31,614 bases of DNA, from assembly GCF_000160835.1 (NCBI RefSeq), contig NZ_GG700733.1:420250-451863 (forward strand), read 5' to 3'. Source of the DNA: Limosilactobacillus antri DSM 16041 (GTDB taxonomy: Bacteria; Bacillota; Bacilli; Lactobacillales; Lactobacillaceae). Under the pieces are notes generated by a model. It saw only the letters and a list, made by a program, of their open reading frames with translations. It was not told where the DNA came from and made no database searches. Shown piece after piece: positions 16,633 to 24,643 of this stretch; position 1 is the first letter of the stretch, and every line of letters begins with the position of its first letter. The translations under genes and the position numbers were made by a program.

Positions 16633-17556
16633 ATGGATGAATGGATGAATTACGAACAATTTGATCGGCAAACTTGGCACCGCTTTTTTCCGACCGATTC
16701 TGTCCGCCTGAGCCAAGACAACCTGGATGAAATTAAGTCGTTAAACGACCGGATCTCAATTACGGACGTCCAGGATGTGTACCTGCCGTTGATTAAGCTC
16801 CTCCAGCTGCACTACCAAAACTTCCTGGAATGGCAGATGCAAAAGGCAAACTTTTTGCAGCAGCCGGTCCGGCGGGTACCCTATATTATTGGAATCGCCG
16901 GTTCGGTGGCGGTCGGCAAGAGCACGATTGCCCGGCTCTTGAGCATCTTATTGAATAAGCTGCTCCCGGACAAGCGGGTCGAATTGATGACCACGGATGG
17001 TTTCCTGTACCCCAATGCGGAACTGAAGCGGCGGGGAATTATGGACCGGAAAGGCTTTCCCGAGTCGTACGATATGGAGCAGCTGCTCAAGTTCCTCAAT
17101 GACGTCAAAGCGGGGGAACCGGTGGTTACGGCGCCGACTTATTCGCACCAGGTCTACGACGTCCAGCCGGACCACCCCCTGGTAATTGACCACCCGGACA
17201 TCCTGATTGTTGAGGGGATCAACACCCTGCAGCTGCCGAGCAACCAGCGCCTCTACGTCAGCGATTACTTTGACTGGTCAATCTACGTCGATGCCGATCC
17301 CGACCTGATTGAGTGCTGGTACCTGCAACGGTTTGGCCTGCTCTTAAAAACGGCCTTTACCGACCCGTCCAACTACTACTACCCGTATTCGCAGGGAAAC
17401 CAGGAGGAGGCCTTTGCGATGGCTAAGGACGTTTGGCGCCGGGTCGACCTGCCCAACCTGACTGACTTTATCCTGCCGACGAAGACCAGGGCCAACCTGA
17501 TCCTGCATAAGACTCATGGTCATGTGGTTGACCGCCTTTACCTCCGGCGGGGCTAA
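16633..17556 (+). CDS. coaA: Type I pantothenate kinase
   Basis: CoaA phosphorylates pantothenate, the first and usually rate-limiting step of coenzyme A synthesis. The P-loop GSVAVGKS is at residues 90-97 of the protein as started here, followed by [20 protein letters not shown] and EGINTLQ, all CoaA signatures. The reading frame stays open 114 bases further upstream, but that extension has no family resemblance and includes a likely -10 element (16584-16589). Starting at 16633 gives 307 residues, the normal size, with AAAGGG a few bases before. It appears to be monocistronic. Its stop codon is followed within about ten bases by structured repeat copy D. Confidence 0.93.
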   Translation: MDEWMNYEQFDRQTWHRFFPTDSVRLSQDNLDEIKSLNDRISITDVQDVYLPLIKLLQLHYQNFLEWQMQKANFLQQPVRRVPYIIGIAGSVAVGKSTIARLLSILLNKLLPDKRVELMTTDGFLYPNAELKRRGIMDRKGFPESYDMEQLLKFLNDVKAGEPVVTAPTYSHQVYDVQPDHPLVIDHPDILIVEGINTLQLPSNQRLYVSDYFDWSIYVDADPDLIECWYLQRFGLLLKTAFTDPSNYYYPYSQGNQEEAFAMAKDVWRRVDLPNLTDFILPTKTRANLILHKTHGHVVDRLYLRRG

Positions 17557-17563
17557 TAAAAAA

Positions 17564-17800
17564 GAGAGTGGAAAATAACCTCCACGACAAGGCGTATGGC
17601 TAACCTAGAACGATAGTTGGCACGGAACGGGACGGCTAGCGTTCGTAGGCAAATAGCCTTGCTTCGCGGCGTTAGACACTAGCCTTGTGGTTGCGACACG
17701 AAGTTAGCCTGTAGGTTTTCCACGTTATCTTTGTAATAGTTAAGAACTAGCAAGAGGCTGGTGAGAAAAACATAGCTTTTTTCTCCCAGCCTCGATTTTT
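17564..17800 (+). repeat. Dispersed structured element, copy D (putative RNA, complete copy)
   Basis: This is the most complete copy. Helices are P1a 17568-17574 with 17717-17723; P1b 17578-17581 with 17713-17716; P2 17587-17593 with 17682-17688; P4 17598-17604 with 17703-17709, interleaved with P2; and P3 17610-17621 with 17631-17642 around ACGGAACGG. The near-invariant core is 17643-17671. A terminator hairpin spans 17754-17793 with a T-run to about 17800. G-U pairs in P3 make sense only for a plus-strand transcript, which is the strand of coaA. The 3' end touches the stop codon of the converging ATPase gene. Confidence 0.8.
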
Positions 17801-18978
17801 TATTCTGCGATGAGCCAGTCAACCAGGCTCACCGTTTGAAAGTGGTTCGCTGCGGGCTGGCGGTGGTCGCCGGGTTTGGCGAGAATTAGCGTCCGGGGAC
17901 CGTCAGCGGGCAGGTGACGCAGGTCCGCCGTTGTTTTTTGGTAGGCTGTGTCCGTGAGCAGAGAAAAGTTGAACTGAAAATAGTGGCGTTGCTGGTTGCG
18001 GATGCCGACAAAGGTGACCGGCCGTTCTTTATAGCTGGTAAAGACCTGGTAGCCGCGGCTCCGCAGTTCGTTGAACACGACAATCGCCAAATTCTTTTCC
18101 GAGAGGGCGTTTTGCTTGTTGACCAGAATGGCGCGCAAGTAGGGGTCGACGGGGAAGTATTGGGCGTTGGTGGGCTTGGTCGTTCCGGTTTTGAGGTTGA
18201 GTTCTTGGCAGGGGGAGAAGAGAAAGCCCTGCTGAAGGAAGTCGAGGTAGGCGGCCAGGGTCTTGTTAGAAACACTTATGCTGCCGTCCTGCAGGCTGGT
18301 GACCACCCGGGAAACGTTTGTTGACTCGCCGGAATGGTCGGCCAGAAAGAGGGCCAGCTGTTGGGCCAGTCCGGCGTTGCACAGGGTGTTCCGACGGGAA
18401 AAGCCGTTGAGAATAATCGTGTTGATGACCCCTTCAAAGTAGCTGCGGGCGGCGGTAAAATTACGGATCTCCTGTGCAAAGGGAAAACCGCCGGTATTAA
18501 GGTAGTGATAAAGGGAGCTCAAGCTTGCGGAGAGCTGGTGGTAAGCGAGAAATTCCTGAAAACGCAAGGGTCCCAGGTAGATCATCCGGCAGGGAAACTG
18601 ACTGGCGAGCGTTTGAATGCTGATTGCCGAGCTGGCAATGTAGAGGTCGATTTGCGGCAAGCGGCATAGTTGCTGTACTAATGATTGGTAGTTAGGCACC
18701 ACCTCAAGCTCATCGAGAAACAGGTAACTAACCTGGTTCTTGGTGAGCCTTTTTTTGATGTGCTGAAAGAGCTGTGCGGCGTTGCACTGGGCGTTTGCGG
18801 GGTGGTCAAAGTCGTAAATCAGGATTCGCGAACTCGGTACCCCCTGCCGTTTCAAGTAGGAACGGAACTGCTCCAGCAGGGTCGTTTTACCTGCGCGGCG
18901 GACCCCGTAAACCACCTTGATGGTTGAATCACTTATTGCTTCTTTTAATTGGTCTAGTTGTGTTGAACGGACAAACAT
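17800..18978 (-). CDS. ATP-binding protein of the AAA/DUF4143 type
   Basis: A 392-residue protein of the widespread AAA-ATPase plus DUF4143 group. The Walker A motif is GVRRAGKT (25-32), with the VYGVRRAGKTTLL context typical of that group. The Walker B motif is YLFLDELE with Asp89-Glu90, and LYIASSAISI resembles the sensor strand. The middle segment LGPLRFQEFLAYHQL and the C-terminal part with YQVFTSYKERPVTFVGIRN match the general plan of DUF4143 proteins. Their function is unknown, though stress or mobile-element links have been suggested. A minus-strand promoter TTGACA-17-TTTATT (19005-19033) and a GGAG ribosome site precede it. It is a lone gene converging on coaA across repeat copy D. 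Confidence 0.82.
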   Translation of the reverse strand: MFVRSTQLDQLKEAISDSTIKVVYGVRRAGKTTLLEQFRSYLKRQGVPSSRILIYDFDHPANAQCNAAQLFQHIKKRLTKNQVSYLFLDELEVVPNYQSLVQQLCRLPQIDLYIASSAISIQTLASQFPCRMIYLGPLRFQEFLAYHQLSASLSSLYHYLNTGGFPFAQEIRNFTAARSYFEGVINTIILNGFSRRNTLCNAGLAQQLALFLADHSGESTNVSRVVTSLQDGSISVSNKTLAAYLDFLQQGFLFSPCQELNLKTGTTKPTNAQYFPVDPYLRAILVNKQNALSEKNLAIVVFNELRSRGYQVFTSYKERPVTFVGIRNQQRHYFQFNFSLLTDTAYQKTTADLRHLPADGPRTLILAKPGDHRQPAANHFQTVSLVDWLIAE

Positions 18979-19004
18979 CCAGTCATCTCCAGTAAAATTC
19001 CTTG

Positions 19005-19033
19005 AATAAATAAATCTTAACAGAATTTGTCAA
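19005..19033 (-). promoter_or_regulatory. Candidate promoter of the AAA ATPase gene
   Basis: On the minus strand, consensus TTGACA (19028-19033) is followed after 17 bases by TTTATT (19005-19010), about 27 bases before the start codon. Confidence 0.45.
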
Positions 19034-19137
19034 CCTCGGCAAATTTGGAAAAGAATCCAAATATACCAACGATAAACCACCTAAATAATTGGTAAAAAAG
19101 TAAAATTTAGTAAAAACAGTTGGCGCCAGTTAGGAGA

Positions 19138-19151
19138 TGCAACTGGTTGCA
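19138..19151. promoter_or_regulatory. Palindromic operator-like site before the pentose-phosphate operon
   Basis: TGCAACTGGTTGCA has perfect six-base arms (TGCAAC/GTTGCA) around TG, the form of many LacI-family operators. It lies 25 bases upstream of a TTGACA (19176-19181), about 105 bases before the aldolase start. An additional small palindrome, TGGCGCCA, lies just upstream. No regulator gene is adjacent, so the binding protein is unknown. Confidence 0.4.
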
Positions 19152-19255
19152 CAAAAACAAATTGGTCTAGCTGCCTTGACAAGCTAAATAATACCGATTA
19201 AGAACTTAGTCATACTGATTAACCAGCGAAATTAACTTTGAAAGGGATCATTACT

Positions 19256-19912
19256 ATGAAGATTTTTGCGGACACTGCTAATATCGATGAAATTAAGCGG
19301 ATCAATGACTTGGGACTACTAGACGGGGTTACCACGAACCCGACCATCATTGCCCGGGAAGGCAAGGACTGGGAAACCGTCGAAAAGGAAATCTGTGCAA
19401 TTGTCGACGGTCCGGTCAGTGCCGAGGTAACGGCCGATGACACCGACGGCATGGTGGCACAAGCCAGAAAGCTCAGCAAGTGGGCAGATAATATTGTCGT
19501 TAAAATTCCAATGACGGAAGCCGGACTAAAGGCCGTCAGCATTCTCTCAAAGGAGGGAATCAAGACGAACGTTACCCTGGTCTTCTCCGCGGCGCAGGGG
19601 ATGCTGGCCGCTAAGGCGGGGGCAAGCTACGTCAGCCCCTTCTTGGGCCGGCTCGACGACATTGGCGCGAGCGGCTTAGAACTCGTTGAAAAGTTGCGGC
19701 AGATTTTTGATATTTACGGCTACCAGACCGAAATTATTGCGGCTTCGATCCGCCACTGCCAGCACGTTGAACAAGTTGCCCTGGCGGGTTGCGATATTGC
19801 CACCATCCCTGGCCACCTGATTCCAAAACTCTGGGAACACCCGTTAACTGACCGGGGCTTAGCGACCTTTAAGAAGGATTGGGCTGAATTTGAGCAACTG
19901 CAGCAAAAGTAA
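19256..19912 (+). CDS. Transaldolase / fructose-6-phosphate aldolase family protein
   Basis: A 218-residue short transaldolase of the TalC/FSA group. It starts with [20 protein letters not shown] and continues with GVTTNPTII. The Schiff-base lysine is Lys83 in [26 protein letters not shown] and FLGRLDDIG are further family motifs. Short members may be either transaldolases or fructose-6-phosphate aldolases; the neighbouring transketolase favours transaldolase in the non-oxidative pentose phosphate pathway. The ATG at 19256 has AAAGGGA upstream; an in-frame start 18 bases earlier lacks a ribosome site. It is first in an operon with a TIM-like gene (15 bases on) and transketolase. Confidence 0.9.
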   Translation: MKIFADTANIDEIKRINDLGLLDGVTTNPTIIAREGKDWETVEKEICAIVDGPVSAEVTADDTDGMVAQARKLSKWADNIVVKIPMTEAGLKAVSILSKEGIKTNVTLVFSAAQGMLAAKAGASYVSPFLGRLDDIGASGLELVEKLRQIFDIYGYQTEIIAASIRHCQHVEQVALAGCDIATIPGHLIPKLWEHPLTDRGLATFKKDWAEFEQLQQK

Positions 19913-19927
19913 GCAGGGGTGAGTAAA

Positions 19928-20452
19928 ATGCTAACGAAACGCAACGTGATTCCTGATGCAACGCGGTCAACGGCGACTGACCTGCGGGTTCAGCGGCTCC
20001 TTACCAGCGAGCCGGTGCTAATCAGTAATTGCCGGATCCTGACCCTGATTGACCACCCGTCACGGGAAATCAACCAGCAGCTGCGGGCTGCGCTTCAGAG
20101 CAGTCAGCAGCCGGTACTAAAGTTCGACGAAGGGGACCTGCGCTTGACGCCCGTCGACTTTGCCAGCCTGCTGAGCAGGCGGTTGACTAATGCCTTGACC
20201 GGAGTCAGCCGGGCGGCAGTATCACGGCTGGTGATCGTCTATTCACCGCGGTGGTCCGGCGAGTGCCGCCTGCCTGCCGACGCCCAGCGGATTCGGATTG
20301 CCCACCGGCAGATCCGTGACCTGCTCCGGATTGTCTATGACCAGGAAACCGCCGACCAGGTTCAAATTATTTATGGCGGTTTCGTTTTTGAAGAAGAATT
20401 AGCCGACGTGCTGTGTGATAGCAACGTGGACGGTGTCTTAATAAATAAGTGA
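19928..20452 (+). CDS. Degenerate triosephosphate-isomerase-like protein
   Basis: A 174-residue protein whose C-terminal half follows triosephosphate isomerase: LVIVYSPRW stands where TIM has the catalytic YEPVW loop, QIIYGGFV resembles the YGGSV phosphate-binding strand, and DGVLINK matches DGxLVGGASL but ends early. The catalytic glutamate is replaced by serine, and the N-terminal half with the NWKMN lysine and the catalytic histidine is absent. It is therefore too short (TIM is about 250 residues) and lacks every catalytic residue. It is nevertheless an intact frame between transaldolase and transketolase genes, with AGGGGTG before the ATG. A GTG nine bases upstream is a less likely start. 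A binding or regulatory role for a triose or pentose phosphate is conceivable; the homology is read by eye. Confidence 0.68.
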   Translation: MLTKRNVIPDATRSTATDLRVQRLLTSEPVLISNCRILTLIDHPSREINQQLRAALQSSQQPVLKFDEGDLRLTPVDFASLLSRRLTNALTGVSRAAVSRLVIVYSPRWSGECRLPADAQRIRIAHRQIRDLLRIVYDQETADQVQIIYGGFVFEEELADVLCDSNVDGVLINK

Positions 20453-20465
20453 GGTTGAATTAAGT

Positions 20466-22484
20466 ATGCTTAGTAGTTTAAATACAACGGTTACCCGGGC
20501 ACACCAGCAGGACTTTACAATTAGTGACCAGTTGGCCGTAAACGCCCTGCGGTTTATGAGTATTGACATGATTGAAGCGGCCAAGAGCGGTCATCCGGGT
20601 TCGCCAATTGGCATGGCGCCGATGGCCTACGTCCTTTGGGAGAAGTTTTTAAATTTTAATCCCCAGGATGATAAGTGGCTCAACCGGGACCGCTTTGTTT
20701 TATCCGGTGGCCACTGTTCGGCGCTGTTATACAGCCTGCTTCACTTTAACGGCTTTGACGTTAGCCTGACCGACATCAAGAACTTCCGCCAGTTGGGCTC
20801 CAAGACGCCCGGCCACCCAGAATACCAGTTAACGCCGGGGGTTGATGCCTCCACCGGTCCGCTTGGGCAGGGATTTGGCATGGCCGTCGGGATGGCGATG
20901 GCCGAACGGCACTTGGCGGTGCAGTATAACCGGCCCGGCTACCCGCTGATTGATCACTACACCTACTCGATCGTTGGTGATGGTGATCTGATGGAAGGGG
21001 TCGCCGAAGAAGCAATTAACCTCGCTGGCAAAAACCGCCTTGGCCGCCTGATCGTTCTCTATGATTCAAACGATGTGACCCTTGACGGTCCGTTGAGCCT
21101 GAGCACGAATGAAAACGCTGCGGCCCGGTTCAAGGCGGCCCATTGGGATTACCAGCTAGTTGAAGACGGTACCGACCTGAATGCAATTGCCCAAGCAATC
21201 CGCAATGCCCAACAAACCAGCCAGCCATCGCTGATTGAGGTCAAGACCATCATCGGCTACAACACACCGGATGAAGGCACCAGCAAGGTCCACGGTTCGC
21301 CGCTTGGCAAACAGAACGTGGCGATTACCCGGGAAAACTATGGCTGGCCTTACGAGCCGTTTGAGTACCCGACCACGGTTTACCAGCAATTTGCGCAATA
21401 CACCGAGGATAAGGCCCGCAACTACCAGGAATGGCAGGAGATGTTTGCGGATTACCAGCAGGAATTTCCGACCGCTGCCCAGCAGCTGACGCGCCAGGGG
21501 ATGGATATTGCTAACTTGAGCAGCCACCACCAGGTCGGCGAGATGGTGTCAACACGGGTCGCAAATGCCGAAACCATGCAGGACCTCGCTGCCGCTAACC
21601 CGCAGCTTTGGGGCGGGTCTGCCGACCTTTTTTCTTCCAACAAGACTGCGCTTAAGGACAACCAGATCTTTCGTCCGGCAAACTATGGCGGCCGCAACAT
21701 CTACTTTGGTGTTCGTGAATTTGCAATGGCCGCGGCCGTGAACGGGATCAACTTGCACGGCGGCAGCACCGCCTACTGCAGTACCTTCATGGTCTTTAGC
21801 GACTACCTCAAGTCGGCCATCCGGCTGGCGGCGCTCCAGCACCTGCCATCCGTCTTTATCTTTACCCACGACTCGCTCGCGGTTGGCGAGGATGGCCCGA
21901 CTCACGAGCCGGTTGAGCAGCTGGCGATGCTGCGGACGATCCCAAACGTCCAGGTATTCCGGCCTGCTGACGCGAACGAAGTGGTGGCTGCCTGGCGGGT
22001 GATTGGTCAGACCGATGACCGGCCGAGCGTAATCGTTGCCTCCCGCCAGAATTTGCCGGTCCTGGCCGAAACGATTAACGCAGCAGTCCAGCGGGGGGCC
22101 TACGTTGCCGCCGATGCAGCGGGGGTTCCCGACGGTATTTTGCTAGCCAGCGGTTCGGAGCTCTCCCTGGCGCTGAATGCCAAGGAGTGCCTTGAGAAAG
22201 ACTTCCAGGTCGACGTCCGGGTCGTTTCCGTTCCAAGCATGGAACTCTTTAATGAACAACCGGCGGCCTACCGGGAGGAAGTTCTGCCAGATGCCGTTCG
22301 CACCCGGCTTGCCGTCGAAATGGCCAACCCACAGCCTTGGGGCCAGTACGTGGGCCTTGATGGGGCTGTGATTGGGGTAGACGATTTCGGTATGAGCGGG
22401 AACGGTGCGGCGATCAGCGCCAAGTACGGTTTTACCGTTGAAAACGTGGTGGACCAGTTCCTGACGATCCTTAGAAAGGGGTGA
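20466..22484 (+). CDS. tkt: Transketolase
   Basis: Thiamin-diphosphate enzyme that moves two-carbon units between pentose and other sugar phosphates. At 672 residues it is full length. Recognisable sites are SGHPGSPIG with His43, the cofactor motif GDGD (171-174) leading to DSNDVTLDGP, the catalytic glutamate Glu418 in GVREFAMAAA, and EDGPTHEPVEQ in the substrate channel. It is the third gene of the aldolase/TIM-like/transketolase operon, 13 bases after the TIM-like gene with a modest GAGG ribosome site. In a heterofermenter, which ferments sugars through phosphoketolase, it serves pentose interconversion and nucleotide precursor supply. Confidence 0.95.
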   Translation: MLSSLNTTVTRAHQQDFTISDQLAVNALRFMSIDMIEAAKSGHPGSPIGMAPMAYVLWEKFLNFNPQDDKWLNRDRFVLSGGHCSALLYSLLHFNGFDVSLTDIKNFRQLGSKTPGHPEYQLTPGVDASTGPLGQGFGMAVGMAMAERHLAVQYNRPGYPLIDHYTYSIVGDGDLMEGVAEEAINLAGKNRLGRLIVLYDSNDVTLDGPLSLSTNENAAARFKAAHWDYQLVEDGTDLNAIAQAIRNAQQTSQPSLIEVKTIIGYNTPDEGTSKVHGSPLGKQNVAITRENYGWPYEPFEYPTTVYQQFAQYTEDKARNYQEWQEMFADYQQEFPTAAQQLTRQGMDIANLSSHHQVGEMVSTRVANAETMQDLAAANPQLWGGSADLFSSNKTALKDNQIFRPANYGGRNIYFGVREFAMAAAVNGINLHGGSTAYCSTFMVFSDYLKSAIRLAALQHLPSVFIFTHDSLAVGEDGPTHEPVEQLAMLRTIPNVQVFRPADANEVVAAWRVIGQTDDRPSVIVASRQNLPVLAETINAAVQRGAYVAADAAGVPDGILLASGSELSLALNAKECLEKDFQVDVRVVSVPSMELFNEQPAAYREEVLPDAVRTRLAVEMANPQPWGQYVGLDGAVIGVDDFGMSGNGAAISAKYGFTVENVVDQFLTILRKG

Positions 22485-22489
22485 GAAGA

Positions 22490-22582
22490 ATGATTGTGCG
22501 CGTCAACGAAGAACTAACCCAATTGGACCAGCAAGCCGTCAATGAAGAATTAGCCCTGTTAACGGCGGCACTTAACAGCTAA
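22490..22582 (+). CDS. Small 30-residue ORF after transketolase
   Basis: An ATG six bases after the transketolase stop opens a 30-codon frame starting MIVRVNEELTQLDQQAV and ending at TAA. AAAGGGGTGAG, partly inside the end of tkt, gives it a good ribosome site. The product is acidic and probably helical, with no membrane segment. It precedes the operon terminator, so it would be cotranscribed. No family is recognised; it could be a real small protein or a remnant of a deleted gene. Confidence 0.4.
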   Translation: MIVRVNEELTQLDQQAVNEELALLTAALNS

Positions 22583-22627
22583 CGCAAGCCATTTTCCATT
22601 CTGAAATTAAATATTCCATCTGAGTAG

Positions 22628-22671
22628 GCGGGGATAAAAGCAACGAATAGCTTTTGTCCCCGCTTTCTTTT
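22628..22671 (+). terminator. Intrinsic terminator of the pentose-phosphate operon
   Basis: GCGGGGATAAAAGC (22628-22641) pairs with GCTTTTGTCCCCGC (22650-22663) with one G-U pair, followed by a T-rich tail to 22671. Confidence 0.85.
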
Positions 22672-22705
22672 ACGGAAAAAAGCAACGATTAATCGTTCGG
22701 GAGAG

Positions 22706-22734
22706 TTGACCGTCCGGCTTTATGCCTGTAAACT
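22706..22734 (+). promoter_or_regulatory. Promoter of guaA
   Basis: TTGACC (22706-22711) and TAAACT (22729-22734) are separated by 17 bases. The leader to the GTG start is under 40 bases, too short for a purine riboswitch. Confidence 0.6.
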
Positions 22735-22778
22735 TATCCTAATACTGGTTAAGAAACTTTGATGAAGGAAGTGGCAAC

Positions 22779-24332
22779 GTGGCAAACATCAATTTAGATG
22801 CTTTTGACAAGATTATCGTCCTGGATTTCGGTAGTCAGTACAACCAGCTGATTACCCGCCGCCTGCGTGACTTTGGGGTTTACTCCGAACTCCTGTCCCA
22901 CAAGCTGACTGCGGACGAAATCAAGCAGATTAACCCCAAGGGGATTATCTTCTCCGGCGGCCCCAACAGTGTGTATGATGAGGGCGCCTTTAAGGTTGAT
23001 CCAGAAATCTTTAAGCTGGGGATTCCGATTCTCGGTATCTGTTACGGGATGCAGCTGATGGCCTACGACTTAGGCGGTCAGGTTGAAAATGCCAACAATT
23101 CTGAGTATGGTCGGGCAGATATTGAAGTGCTGGATGATGACGCCGTTTTGTTTAAGGGCCTGCCAAAGAAGCAGTACGTTTGGATGAGCCACGGTGACCT
23201 GGTGACCCAAGCACCAGCTGGGTTTAAGGTGACGGCAACCAGCAAGAACTGCCCGATTTCGGCGATGGCGGATGACCAGCGGAAATTCTACGGGATTCAG
23301 TTCCACGCGGAGGTTCGGAATTCCGAGTACGGCTTGGATATTTTGCGCCGCTTTGCCTTTGATGTCTGCGGGGCTAAGGATAACTGGACGATGGATGACT
23401 TCATCGACCTGCAAGTGGACCAGATTCGCAAGGAAGTTGGCGACAAGAAGGTGATCCTGGGGCTTTCCGGCGGAGTCGATTCCAGTGTCACGGCCGTCCT
23501 AATCCACAAGGCAATTGGCGACCAGCTGACTTGTATTTTTGTCGACCACGGTCTGTTGCGGAAAAACGAAGCTGACCAGGTTATGAAGGCCTTAAACAAG
23601 GACCTCGGGGTGAACATCGTTAAAGTCGACGCTGCTGACCGCTTCCTGGGCAAGCTGGCGGGGGTCACCGATCCCGAACAAAAGCGGAAGATTATCGGCA
23701 AGGAATTCATTGAAGTCTTCAATGAAGAGGCCAAGAAGATCCCTGACGCGGACTTCCTCGCTCAGGGAACTCTCTACACTGATGTCATCGAATCCGGGAC
23801 TGACACGGCTCAGACGATCAAGTCCCACCACAATGTCGGGGGCTTGCCAAAGAAGCTCGGCTTTAAGCTGATCGAACCATTGCGGAAGCTCTTTAAGGAT
23901 GAAACCCGTGAGCTGGGTGAAAAGCTGGGTATTCCGCACGAATTGGTTTGGCGGCAGCCGTTCCCAGGTCCCGGTTTGGGCATCCGGGTGATTGGTGAAA
24001 TTACGCCAGAGAAGCTGGAAATCGTCCGGGAAAGCGACGCCATCCTGCGTGAAGAAATCAAGAAGGCCGGACTGGATGAAAAGATCTGGCAATACTTCAC
24101 CGTCCTGCCGGGAATTCGTTCCGTGGGGGTCATGGGCGATGGGCGAACCTACGACTACGCGGTTGCCATTCGTGCCGTAACCTCAATTGATGGGATGACC
24201 GCGGACTTCGCCAAGATTCCGTGGGACGTCTTGCAAAAGATTTCTGTGCGGATCGTCAATGAAGTCGACCACGTTAACCGAATCCTGTACGACGTCACGA
24301 GTAAGCCGCCGTCGACCATCGAATACGAATAA
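22779..24332 (+). CDS. guaA: GMP synthase (glutamine-hydrolysing)
   Basis: Converts XMP to GMP with ATP and glutamine in purine synthesis. The 517-residue protein has the three expected parts. The N-terminal class I glutamine amidotransferase carries Cys88 in GICYGMQ and His176/Glu178 in FHAEV (the family usually has FHPEV). The ATP pyrophosphatase domain has SGGVDS (230-235). The C-terminal dimerisation domain ends in the classic KPPSTIEYE. The start codon is GTG with AAGGAAG seven bases upstream. It is monocistronic between two strong terminators. Confidence 0.97.
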   Translation: MANINLDAFDKIIVLDFGSQYNQLITRRLRDFGVYSELLSHKLTADEIKQINPKGIIFSGGPNSVYDEGAFKVDPEIFKLGIPILGICYGMQLMAYDLGGQVENANNSEYGRADIEVLDDDAVLFKGLPKKQYVWMSHGDLVTQAPAGFKVTATSKNCPISAMADDQRKFYGIQFHAEVRNSEYGLDILRRFAFDVCGAKDNWTMDDFIDLQVDQIRKEVGDKKVILGLSGGVDSSVTAVLIHKAIGDQLTCIFVDHGLLRKNEADQVMKALNKDLGVNIVKVDAADRFLGKLAGVTDPEQKRKIIGKEFIEVFNEEAKKIPDADFLAQGTLYTDVIESGTDTAQTIKSHHNVGGLPKKLGFKLIEPLRKLFKDETRELGEKLGIPHELVWRQPFPGPGLGIRVIGEITPEKLEIVRESDAILREEIKKAGLDEKIWQYFTVLPGIRSVGVMGDGRTYDYAVAIRAVTSIDGMTADFAKIPWDVLQKISVRIVNEVDHVNRILYDVTSKPPSTIEYE

Positions 24333-24439
24333 TTCGGCTTTTGCGCTAGGAGAAGGAATGCCGGTATAACAGCATTTTGGACTGCTACACCAATTCAAAA
24401 TTCAGCCAAAAGCGGGTTGTTCCCTACCAAAATAATCAA

Positions 24440-24482
24440 GGAATTAAGCAACGGTTCTTCCGGCTGCTTAATTCCTTTTTTT
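24440..24482 (+). terminator. Intrinsic terminator after guaA
   Basis: GGAATTAAGCA (24440-24450) pairs perfectly with TGCTTAATTCC (24465-24475) and is followed by seven T. It lies about 110 bases after the guaA stop; the intervening bases show nothing else. Confidence 0.85.
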
Positions 24483-24567
24483 ACCGCAACGGTTTTCGCC
24501 CAATCAGGCATCGCTCCTCGCTCATGACCGCGGCCCGCTGAGAATTTGTTCAAATGCCGCCAGATCA

Positions 24568-24595
24568 TTTACAAATAAAATAATGGCCTTATAAT
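24568..24595 (+). promoter_or_regulatory. Promoter of the adhesin gene
   Basis: TTTACA (24568-24573) and consensus TATAAT (24590-24595) are 16 bases apart, with the start codon about 50 bases downstream. Together with the guaA terminator this explains the functional part of the 311-base gap 24333-24643. Confidence 0.65.
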
Positions 24596-24643
24596 TATCA
24601 GAGAATAAGCTTGCTTGATTTATTATGGGGGAGGAGCTATCAA

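Noticed and set aside
22735..22778. Purine riboswitch before guaA
   Set aside because: Fewer than 45 bases separate the promoter from the start codon, too short for the three-helix aptamer.
24611..24643. Earlier TTG start for the adhesin
   Set aside because: There is no ribosome site before it, whereas GGGGGAGGAG lies just before the ATG at 24644 and the signal peptide follows from there.
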